34,404 nt of DNA from Nostocales cyanobacterium LEGE 12452 (lineage in GTDB: Bacteria > Cyanobacteriota > Cyanobacteriia > Cyanobacteriales > Nostocaceae): assembly GCA_015206945.1 (NCBI GenBank), contig JADEXV010000064.1, positions 1 to 34,404 on the forward strand, given 5' to 3'. The notes under the pieces were generated by a model. That model had not been told where the DNA came from, searched no databases, and saw nothing but the letters and a program-made list of their open reading frames with translations. The position numbers were made by a program, and so were the translations under genes. Shown in pieces: positions 8,518 to 16,468 of the stretch (within the stretch, counting starts at the first letter, position 1; each line of letters begins with the position of its first letter).

Positions 8518-8525
8518 TCTCCTTT
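8518..8525 (-). promoter_or_regulatory. Ribosome binding site AAAGGAGA
   Basis: This is a strong Shine-Dalgarno sequence on the minus strand. Its GGAG core lies five nucleotides before the ATG at 8513, and it decides the start of the small hypothetical gene in favour of 8513. Confidence 0.65.
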
Positions 8526-8549
8526 AGAAGAACTATGTTGTTGAAGCAA

Positions 8550-9317
8550 CTAATTAAGGAGATCACAAGATATTTTCAATCTTGTACCTTCAAATTTTTA
8601 GTTTCTTAGTTAATTCATCAAGCTAGAAAGCAAAGTTTATGCAATGCCAACTTCTTCTTTACATTTATTTATCAAGCTCAGAAATTATCATACAAGGTGG
8701 TTAATCTAGGAAAATCCTTGCGTTGGCAGTGATGTACTGTCGATCTCTTCGTTTGCGATCGCACGATACTTGAAATAATCAGGGTTATTGCGTGATGACC
8801 TAGAAGCAATCGCGTGCAGAGATGCCACCACAGCCTGATACTACGTTAAACCGATAGACAATTACTTTTAACTGTGTATAATACTGATTATATGAAGAAT
8901 TAATCAAGTGAAGGGCAATAAATTTCCATATCTACAAGTACTAGTTGACCTCTAATGCCACCTATATGAATACTATACTGATGCCAATTTAAAAAATTTT
9001 GTTAACCATAACGCGCATTCTCCCCGATATCTTGAGGAGGGATCTTATCTATATATTGATATTGCATTCTTGTTGAAATTGGTATGGTCAAAGGAATCCA
9101 TTATTTAAGGTGATTTCTCACAAAGAATATACTCAGGTTGACGAGTTTCGACAACTCTTGGAGACGCTACGCGAACGCTCAACTCTCGATCCCTTAGTTG
9201 GTTGAGCGGAGTCGAAACCAACAGCGACGGTAGATTTATTAACGGAAATTGCCTAATACGCCTTCATTCCCTGGTAACTGTTATTTTTAATAAAAATCTA
9301 TTTTTGTTCAAAATTTA
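8550..9317. other. Gene-poor stretch with dispersed repeat
   Basis: No convincing gene was found. The stretch is AT-rich and holds one HIP1 site near 8755. At 9160-9177 it carries a copy of GGAGACGCTACGCGAACG, a word that recurs at 9465-9482. The following TCAACTCTCGATCCCTTAGTTGGTTGAG (given here only as positions 9179-9206) is partly palindromic. Confidence 0.5.
9160..9177. repeat. Dispersed repeat GGAGACGCTACGCGAACG, copy 1
   Basis: An 18-bp sequence identical to 9465-9482 in the same orientation. It has the look of the short interspersed repeats common in Nostoc-type genomes. Confidence 0.7.
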
Positions 9318-9554
9318 CTAATATAGTCTAGTTTCAGATTCATCGTCCTCAGTAATTTCTGTGCAATGGCTAGGACGGACTACGTGGTATGTTTGGGAGA
9401 TAGTCATCCCTAAGTAAATATTGATAACGTACCAATGCTCCAGTGCGTTCCCGCTTCTCCTGTCGGAGACGCTACGCGAACGGGTTGCCGTAGGCATCGC
9501 TTTCAACTCCTGTAACTCGTCGTCAGAACCTCGCAGCATAACCCCAGATTTCAA
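9318..9554 (-). CDS. Doubtful small protein carrying an interspersed repeat
   Basis: The last 45 or so codons read like a genuine protein (ALEHWYVINIYLGMTISQTY, then VVRPSHCTEITEDDESETRLY). The first 30 codons are translated from an interspersed repeat (AMPTATRSRSVSDRRSGN). Either a short gene gained a repeat near its start, or the whole is non-coding. No ribosome site was recognised. I do not recognise the product. Confidence 0.3.
   Translation of the reverse strand: MKSGVMLRGSDDELQELKAMPTATRSRSVSDRRSGNALEHWYVINIYLGMTISQTYHVVRPSHCTEITEDDESETRLY
9465..9482. repeat. Dispersed repeat GGAGACGCTACGCGAACG, copy 2
   Basis: Exact second copy of 9160-9177. It lies in a longer repeat-like block (about 9440-9500) that includes GTTGCCGTAGGCATCGC. 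Confidence 0.7.
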
Positions 9555-10372
9555 AAACTCTTACAGCTTGTTTGTCTACTAGAGGGGACGACACGCTACA
9601 CAAGCAAAAACAACTGTTTAGCTGCTGTTTATCTGCTGCATTCTGATTATTAGTGGCTATTAAAGACATGAAGAATACATAAAGAGAAGTACTGAGATTA
9701 TACTGATCGGCAAAGAATGTGAAGAGTATGCAAAGATATGTCTTTAAGTGTGGACATCTCAGTAAATATTCAGATATGGTTATCAAAGTGTTATTTAGAT
9801 GTTCCCTATTTTTAAGCTACACACCCACGGGTAATAGCCCACAACAACTGCATAAAAATTCTTTCCCTATCGAAAGTGAATTATTCTCTATATTTACAAC
9901 AGTAGGGCTTACGCTTTGATAAAAAATATGAAGTGTGGGTTTTAGGCATTCAAGCTTGATTTTTCGACACTTTGTCAGTGATGGCTGGGTTGATCTGCGG
10001 ATCAAGAATGATAAAAAAGCGTGAAACCATGTGTTTTCCTAAATACACGCTCATAAATATGTAAAATGCTAACGAATTAGATAGTCGTGAATAGCATTAT
10101 TAACGGTACACAAATAACGAATGAAAAAGGAAATAAGGAATAGGTAAAGACTTTAACTTTGAACCTCCTGCCTTTTTCAAGTTAGTTAGATAAGTCCTGC
10201 TTACAAGCTTATCAATAGGGTAAATCTTCGAGAAAATAGCTACCCCTGAAGGGTGACATAAAAGTATGTCGAAAGCGTTAACTCTCGGCGATTTCTGTAT
10301 GTCCTTAAACAATATTAACAACAAGTTAATAGCTGAAATTACTCAAAAAATCGATTCAGGAAGGTAAGAGTT
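9555..10372. other. Gene-poor region upstream of the second RTX gene
   Basis: No convincing gene on either strand; the open frames here are short and of odd composition. The last 100 bases are AT-rich and are the presumed promoter/leader region of the RTX gene at 10373. A good ribosome site AGGAAGG lies at 10358-10364, but no clear -35/-10 pair can be defended. Confidence 0.45.
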
Positions 10373-13174
10373 ATGGTAAATATCATTGGAACCAACGGTA
10401 AAGATACTCTACTGGGTAGTCAGGGCGCAGATACAATTAACGCTAAAGTAGGTGATGATATCATCGATGGCAAAAATGCCAACGACCTTTTAAGCGGTGA
10501 TGCCGGAAATGATACCCTCATTGGTGGTGCAGGCAATGATACTCTCCTTGGTGGTACGTGTAACGACTCTCTCCGTGGTGGTACTGGTAGTGACTCCCTC
10601 GGTGGTGGTACTGGTAATAACCTGCTGCGGGGTGATGAGGGAAATGACACCCTTGATGCTTCCTATTCTTCTGGAAATAACATCCTCAGTGGAGATGCAG
10701 GGGATGACTACCTTGATATTAGCTATTCTGCTGGCAACAATACGGTTTCAGGCAAAGACGGCGATGATTCCTTTTACGCCGATGAAGTTCGGGGTAGAAA
10801 CACTCTAAATGGAGGCGCTGGTAATGATGACTTCCATTTGTCCGCCTCAAAAACTTCTCCCTCTTCCTTAACGACTCAAAGTGTAAATGGAGAAACAGGT
10901 GAGGATTCTGTGTCTGTATATTACACCCGTGCTACTAAAGGAATCACTTCGAGTTTCGATGCAGCTACTAACACTGGCTCAATTCGGGCTGGCACAAATC
11001 GGATTAACTACACCAATATCGAACAATTAGAAATTAGAGGTACAACCTACGCTGATTTTATTGTCGGAAGCAATGGCAACGATCTACTCTTCGGAGGCAG
11101 TAGTGGCAACGATTCAAATTATGGCAATGATACAATTTTTGGCGGTGAAGGTAACGATTACTTGAATGTTGATTATTCAACAAGCGATAACATCCTTAAC
11201 GGTGGTGTTGGTAACGATCAATTCAGTGCTACCTCTTCAACAGGCGATAACCTGATTACTGGTGGCGATGGCAATGATAATCTCTCTGCGTCTAAGACAG
11301 ATGGCAATAACACCCTCAACGGTGGTGCTGGTGACGATCAATTAGATGCTAACTATTCAACAGGCGATAACATCCTCAATGGAGGAGATGGCAATGATTC
11401 TCTTAGTGCCTCTCGCGAATACGACTATTCCGCCTCTTTTACCTCCGGTGATAACACTCTCGATGGTGGTGCTGGTGACGATCAATTGAGTGTTAACTAT
11501 TCAACGGGCGATAACATCCTCAATGGAGGAGATGGCAATGATTCTTTCTTTGCCTCTGGCTACTACGACGACAAAAAAGCCCAAGGCAAGTTTGGTAACA
11601 ACATTTTCAATGGAGGGAATGGCAACGATTCCTTCTCTTTCGTCCTATATACTTCTCCACCTTCCTTAGCGACTCAAACAGTAGATGGGGGGATAGGTGA
11701 CGATTTGTTGAGCGTTTCTTATATCTATCCTAATGGGAGCATCACAACAACATTCAATGCTGCTACTAACACTGGCTCGATTAGGGCGGGCACGGATCTG
11801 ATTAACTATAAGAATATCGATGCATTAAATATCTCAGGTACAGCCTACAATGACTTGATTGTGGGGAGTAATGGCAACGATACTATCTCACTCTACGCAA
11901 ATAGTGGCAATGATACTATCGATGGCGGAAAAGGTGATGATTTATTGGAAGCCTATTATTACAGTAATTCTGGCGGGGGTGAGGGAATCACTTCAACTTT
12001 CAATGCTGTTACTAACAGTGGCTCCATTACATCAGGCACGAATCAGGTTAGCTACAAGAATATCGAACGATTAAATATCTCAGGTACAGCCTACAATGAC
12101 TTGATTGTAGGGAGCAATGGAAATGATACGCTCACCGGAGGCGATGGCAAGGATACTATAGATGGAGGGAAAGGTAACGATTTGTTGTCTTTCTATAACT
12201 ATTCCATCGGACAGGGAATCACTTCAACTTTCGATGCTGCTACTAACACTGGTTCGATTACAGCAGGACAGAATCAGGTTAGCTACAAGAATATCGAACA
12301 ATTAAATATCTCAGGTACAAACTACGATGATTTGATTGTGGGGAGCAATGGCAATGATACGCTCGCTGGGGGACTTGGAAATAACACGATTCTCGGCGGT
12401 GCAGGTAAGGATTACTTGAGTGCTGACTCTTCAAATGGTAATAATTTGCTCTCTGGTGGTGATGATCATGATTCTCTTGATGTCTCTGGCTCCTACGACG
12501 ACTACCGAGGCAATTTTTATCTCGATGCTATCTCTGGTAAGAATACCCTCAATGGTGGCGCTGGTGATGATAACTTAGTTACTAACTATTCATCAGGCAA
12601 TAACCTACTGAATGGGGGCGATGGCAATGATACTTTGACAGCCGCTGGTTCAGCTTCCTTATATTCCTTATATGGAGCTTATACTGTCTCTGGCAATAAC
12701 ACCCTCAATGGTGGTGCTAATAACGATCGCTTGATTGTTGACTATTCATCAGGCAATAATCTACTGGATGGAGGCGATGGCAATGATACTCTCACAGCCT
12801 CTGGTGCCTCTGGTAAAAACACCTTCAAAGGTGGCAAAGGTAATGATAACCTTTATGGAGGAGCTGGTACTGATACCTTTGTTTTCAATAGTTTCAGTGA
12901 AGGCGTTGATAGTATTTATAACTTCAACGCGACTAATGAACTGATTCAGGTATCGGCTGGTTTTGGTGGCGCGTTATCATCAGGTTTACTCTCAGCTAGC
13001 TCTTTTACCCTTGGAACATCTGCAACAACCAGCAATCAGCGATTTATCTATAACAACACTACAGGTGCGCTATATTTTGACCAAGATGGTAGTGCGGGTG
13101 GATTTGCTCAGGTACAATTTGCACAACTATCTGGTGGAGTGTCACTAAGTCAAAATAACTTGCTAGTTGTTTAA
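10373..13174 (+). CDS. RTX-type calcium-binding repeat protein, 933 aa
   Basis: A second repeat protein, starting MVNIIGTNGKDTLLG, with glycine/aspartate nonapeptide repeats over most of its length. Two larger repeat units are visible. The first is [31 protein letters not shown] in tandem (about residues 265-400 and 715-820). The second is a 70-80-residue module GITSTFxAATNTGSIxAGTNxVxYKNIExLNISGTxYxDLIVGSNGND, seen four times, beginning near residues 190, 455, 536 and 616. The C-terminal part from about 828 (TDTFVFNSFSEGVDSIYNF ... ALYFDQDGSAGGFAQVQFAQL) is the usual tail of cyanobacterial type I secretion substrates. There is no signal peptide. The start is supported by AGGAAGG eight nucleotides upstream. 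It is likely an exported Ca2+-binding surface or matrix protein. A CDS of this kind is prone to repeat-length variation. Confidence 0.92.
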   Translation: MVNIIGTNGKDTLLGSQGADTINAKVGDDIIDGKNANDLLSGDAGNDTLIGGAGNDTLLGGTCNDSLRGGTGSDSLGGGTGNNLLRGDEGNDTLDASYSSGNNILSGDAGDDYLDISYSAGNNTVSGKDGDDSFYADEVRGRNTLNGGAGNDDFHLSASKTSPSSLTTQSVNGETGEDSVSVYYTRATKGITSSFDAATNTGSIRAGTNRINYTNIEQLEIRGTTYADFIVGSNGNDLLFGGSSGNDSNYGNDTIFGGEGNDYLNVDYSTSDNILNGGVGNDQFSATSSTGDNLITGGDGNDNLSASKTDGNNTLNGGAGDDQLDANYSTGDNILNGGDGNDSLSASREYDYSASFTSGDNTLDGGAGDDQLSVNYSTGDNILNGGDGNDSFFASGYYDDKKAQGKFGNNIFNGGNGNDSFSFVLYTSPPSLATQTVDGGIGDDLLSVSYIYPNGSITTTFNAATNTGSIRAGTDLINYKNIDALNISGTAYNDLIVGSNGNDTISLYANSGNDTIDGGKGDDLLEAYYYSNSGGGEGITSTFNAVTNSGSITSGTNQVSYKNIERLNISGTAYNDLIVGSNGNDTLTGGDGKDTIDGGKGNDLLSFYNYSIGQGITSTFDAATNTGSITAGQNQVSYKNIEQLNISGTNYDDLIVGSNGNDTLAGGLGNNTILGGAGKDYLSADSSNGNNLLSGGDDHDSLDVSGSYDDYRGNFYLDAISGKNTLNGGAGDDNLVTNYSSGNNLLNGGDGNDTLTAAGSASLYSLYGAYTVSGNNTLNGGANNDRLIVDYSSGNNLLDGGDGNDTLTASGASGKNTFKGGKGNDNLYGGAGTDTFVFNSFSEGVDSIYNFNATNELIQVSAGFGGALSSGLLSASSFTLGTSATTSNQRFIYNNTTGALYFDQDGSAGGFAQVQFAQLSGGVSLSQNNLLVV

Positions 13175-13206
13175 TCCTCAACCCCACAGTCAAATATAAA
13201 TCTTGA

Positions 13207-13240
13207 GAATGCGAGGTGTTATATTAAGCACCTCGCATTC
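13207..13240 (+). terminator. Hairpin after RTX gene
   Basis: GAATGCGAGGTG (13207-13218) pairs exactly with CACCTCGCATTC (13229-13240) across a 10-nt loop, 33 nt past the RTX stop. A GC-rich 12-bp stem at this place fits a transcription terminator, though the run of T after it is weak. Confidence 0.6.
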
Positions 13241-13431
13241 GATTCATTAATGGAATTATTAAGCCACGCGGTAGAATAATTACTCTAACCAGTACAAATG
13301 GCGAGGCAATGTATCCAAGATCAAGCAGTTGCCCATCTCCTGCAAGAGCGATCGCTTGTAAATTATTGAGAGATCGACAAAAAGCCTTAAATTGAGTATA
13401 TCTATTCAGTTTAAATATCAGCTCTAGAAGT

Positions 13432-14916
13432 GTGGTGTCCAGAAAAAAAGCCAGTCAGATTACTCAAGTCTTGAAGAGTCAGCAGAGAGCTAAGGAAGCT
13501 TTTAGCGTAGTACCAAGACTAACCAACCCTCGCTACGCACTCATCGCATTAATCCTCTGTTTGATAATTGTTGCTTGCACTAACACATATCAATCCTCCC
13601 CTTCCCCACTTAATAAGTTATCCAGTGAAAGTACTGATTTAAGGATTTGGTGGGATAAAGGTTTTACTCAGGAAGAGGATGAAGCTCTCAAGCAACTAGT
13701 TAGCCAGTGGGAAAAACAAACTGGCAACAAAATCAAGCTTTCTTTATATTCTACAGATGAGCTAACACGGAAGATTCAAAGAGAAATTCAAGCTGGTAAC
13801 TTGCCTGATATTGTTACCAGTTATACTGCCGATCGAGAAATTATTCCCCGTTTAAGCTGGGAAGGCAAACTAGCAGATGTATCAGATGTAATTGAGCCAC
13901 TTAAAAGTTTTTATCCGGAAAAAATCCTCAAAACTGTTCAGTTTTATAACAATGTTACTCAAAAGCGAAGCTACTATGCTTTACCAATGAGCCAAGCAAC
14001 TATTCACATTTTCTACTGGCGAGATTTGCTAAAGCAAATAGGTCGTAAAGAAAGTGATATACCAAAAGATTGGGATGCATTTTGGGAGTTTTGGAAACAA
14101 ATACAGAATGACTTACGAACAAAAAAAATACCAGATAAAAAACAGAATATTTATGGGTTAGGGTTTACCTTTGGCATTAGTTCTGCTGATACATACTACT
14201 GGTTTGAGCAGATTTTAGAAGCATACGATGTGCAAATTTTAGATTCTAAGGATAAACTCCTCCTTGACGATCCGAAAGTGCGTCAAGGTATTATTAACAG
14301 CTTAAAATGGTACACAAATTTTTATCAGCAAGGCTACGTCCCACCAGATGCCGTAAATTGGTTGAATCCAGACAACAATCGTAGCTTACTTAATCAAAGC
14401 GTGGTTATGACTCCTAACAACTCGCTTTCAATTCCTGCTGCTGTGCGGCAAAACCTTGATACATATTATCAAAAGCTTGGGATCTTAGAGTTGCCAAATA
14501 AACCCAATGGCTTGCCAATGCGCTACTTAATTACGGTTAAGGAAGCGTTTTTATTTGCCGATTCTCAGAAACAGAAACTAGCTAAGGAGTTTCTTGCATA
14601 CTTAATACAACCAAAGGTGATGGGAAATTATCTCAAGGCTTCTGGAGGTCGTCATTTACCAGTTTTAACATCAGCGTGGGAAGATCCTTTTTGGAAAGAT
14701 TCAAAAGATCCCTATCTTTCGACTGCCATTAATATATTTCTCAACAGAGAAACTCGCCCATTTTCTTTTGTCCAAAACCCAGCCTATAGCTTGGTTTTAA
14801 AAGATAATGTCTGGGGTAAGGCGCTCAATAGAATTGTTGCAGATAAAATTTCTCCAGAGCAAGCAGCTGATGAAGCGATCGCACGAATTAAGCAAATCTT
14901 TGACCAATGGCAGTAA
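13432..14916 (+). CDS. ABC-type extracellular solute-binding lipoprotein (family 1), copy 1
   Basis: The 494-residue product is a periplasmic substrate-binding protein of the sugar-type family 1. It has an N-terminal membrane segment ending in a lipobox (LCLIIVAC, Cys about residue 49), which predicts a lipid anchor. Typical features follow: LRIWWDKGFTQEEDEALKQL, then VSQWEKQTGNKIKLSLYS, the GNLPDIV block, VYYWRDLL-like FYWRDLLKQIG, and W..FW..WKQIQ. The N-terminal tail before the membrane segment is long (about 30 residues), so the GTG at 13432 may not be the true start; a later start is possible. The closely related next gene follows after 12 bp. No permease or ATPase is nearby; a sensor kinase comes next, suggesting a sensing role. 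Confidence 0.88.
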   Translation: MVSRKKASQITQVLKSQQRAKEAFSVVPRLTNPRYALIALILCLIIVACTNTYQSSPSPLNKLSSESTDLRIWWDKGFTQEEDEALKQLVSQWEKQTGNKIKLSLYSTDELTRKIQREIQAGNLPDIVTSYTADREIIPRLSWEGKLADVSDVIEPLKSFYPEKILKTVQFYNNVTQKRSYYALPMSQATIHIFYWRDLLKQIGRKESDIPKDWDAFWEFWKQIQNDLRTKKIPDKKQNIYGLGFTFGISSADTYYWFEQILEAYDVQILDSKDKLLLDDPKVRQGIINSLKWYTNFYQQGYVPPDAVNWLNPDNNRSLLNQSVVMTPNNSLSIPAAVRQNLDTYYQKLGILELPNKPNGLPMRYLITVKEAFLFADSQKQKLAKEFLAYLIQPKVMGNYLKASGGRHLPVLTSAWEDPFWKDSKDPYLSTAINIFLNRETRPFSFVQNPAYSLVLKDNVWGKALNRIVADKISPEQAADEAIARIKQIFDQWQ

Positions 14917-14928
14917 GCTTTTACAAAG

Positions 14929-16374
14929 ATGACATTTAAAACAAAAGCTAGTCAAATTGCTAAAGGCTCTCAGAATTGGGCACAATATCACCATTATCGC
15001 AGATATGTGTTCATCGTATTGACACTCAGTTTGATAATTATTGCTTGTACTAACACCCCAAAATTAAAACAATCTTCAGTCATCCATTCCCCTACTGAAA
15101 ATATAGTTTTAAAGATTTGGTGGGATAAAGGATTTACCGTCGATGAAGATGAAGCAATCCAGCAATTGGTAAGCAACTGGGAAAAACAAACTGGTAACAA
15201 AGTCAAGCTTTCCTTCTATATGGGTGATGAGTTACCTCAGAAGGCGCGTAGAGCCATTCAGGCGGGTAATCTACCCGATATCATGATGAGTTACGGCGCT
15301 GAGAGAGCGTTGAATCCGCATTTGGCTTGGGAAGGTAAACTGGCGGATGTAACGGATGTAATTGAGCCAGTCAAGAATCTTTATCCTGAATATGCCCTGC
15401 AAGCTGTTAATTATTATAATAATGCTGCAAAAAAGCGAAGTTACTATGCAGTTCCAATTAATCAGGCAACGGTTCATATTTTCTACTGGCGAGACTTGCT
15501 AGAGCAAATAGGTCGCAGCAAAAGGGATATCCCCAAAAATTGGGATGGATTTTGGGAGTTTTGGAAACAAGCACAGAACAAACTGCGCGCAAAACAGCAA
15601 AAACAGAATATTTATGGGTTAGGTTTTCCTTTTTCTATTGGAGCTTCAGATACCTACATCTTTTTTGAGCATATTTTAGAAGCATACGATGTGCAAATTC
15701 TCGACTCAGAAGGTAAACTCCTGATCGACGAGCCAAAGGTCAGACAAAAAATTGTCCAGGTATTAGATTGGTATACCAAATTTTACCAACAAGGTTATGT
15801 GCCACCAGATGCACTCAATTGGTTAAATCCAGATAATAATCGCAGCTTGCTCAACCGTGTGGTGATGATGACTCCTAACAACACCCTCTCAATTCCTTGC
15901 TCTGTGCGCCAAGATCCCGACACCTATGGCCATAAGCTTGATATTTTAAAATTTCCCAACAAACCCAACGGCAAGCCAATGCGTTATCTACTCACACTTC
16001 GGCAAGCAGTTTTGTTCGCCGATTCCCAGCAGCAGAAAAAAGCTTTGGATTTTCTTGCATATCTCACCCAATCACAGGTGATAGGTAAGTATCTGAAAGC
16101 TGCTGGAGGCTGTAATTTACCTGTCATCAAGACACTTTGGCAAGACCCATTTTGGAAAAACCTAGCTGACCCACACGTATCAACTGCGGTAAAGACAGTG
16201 ACGGAAGGTTCAACACGGTTGTTTTATTATGTCCAAAACCCGGCATACAGCGTAGTGTTAGAGGAGAATATCTGGGGAAAAGCTCTTAATCGAATAATTG
16301 TAGATAAAATTTCTTCAGAGCAAGCAACTGATGAAGCAATTAAGCAGATTAAACAAATTTTTGCTCAATGGTAA
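14929..16374 (+). CDS. ABC-type extracellular solute-binding lipoprotein (family 1), copy 2
   Basis: A tandem paralog of the preceding gene, 481 residues, alignable by eye over nearly its whole length. Shared blocks include LKIWWDKGFTVDEDEAIQQL, EKQTGNKVKLSFY, FYWRDLLEQIGRSKRDIPKNW, GYVPPDALNWLNPDNNRSLLN and NPAYSVVLEENIWGKALNRI. A membrane segment with lipobox LSLIIIAC (Cys about residue 41) predicts a lipoprotein. Differences cluster around putative ligand regions (e.g. GAERALNPHLAWEG versus TADREIIPRLSWEG), so the two may bind different ligands. The 12-bp gap to copy 1 implies co-transcription. The hybrid kinase starts 94 bp downstream. Confidence 0.88.
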   Translation: MTFKTKASQIAKGSQNWAQYHHYRRYVFIVLTLSLIIIACTNTPKLKQSSVIHSPTENIVLKIWWDKGFTVDEDEAIQQLVSNWEKQTGNKVKLSFYMGDELPQKARRAIQAGNLPDIMMSYGAERALNPHLAWEGKLADVTDVIEPVKNLYPEYALQAVNYYNNAAKKRSYYAVPINQATVHIFYWRDLLEQIGRSKRDIPKNWDGFWEFWKQAQNKLRAKQQKQNIYGLGFPFSIGASDTYIFFEHILEAYDVQILDSEGKLLIDEPKVRQKIVQVLDWYTKFYQQGYVPPDALNWLNPDNNRSLLNRVVMMTPNNTLSIPCSVRQDPDTYGHKLDILKFPNKPNGKPMRYLLTLRQAVLFADSQQQKKALDFLAYLTQSQVIGKYLKAAGGCNLPVIKTLWQDPFWKNLADPHVSTAVKTVTEGSTRLFYYVQNPAYSVVLEENIWGKALNRIIVDKISSEQATDEAIKQIKQIFAQW

Positions 16375-16468
16375 TCAATAATTATTTATATTAACTAAAG
16401 GAATAGCCTATCTGCATGAATCAGAAAAAATATAAATATCTTTAGAATAAGAAACAACTTGTAAATAT

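Noticed and set aside
9719..10324. ORFs of 60-75 codons upstream of the second RTX gene
   Set aside because: They have no ribosome site, odd composition and contradictory frames on both strands. Treated as non-coding.
10497..13148. Other-frame ORFs inside the second RTX gene
   Set aside because: They are frame-shifted readings of the same repeats and have biased composition (Met/Thr/Leu/Val).
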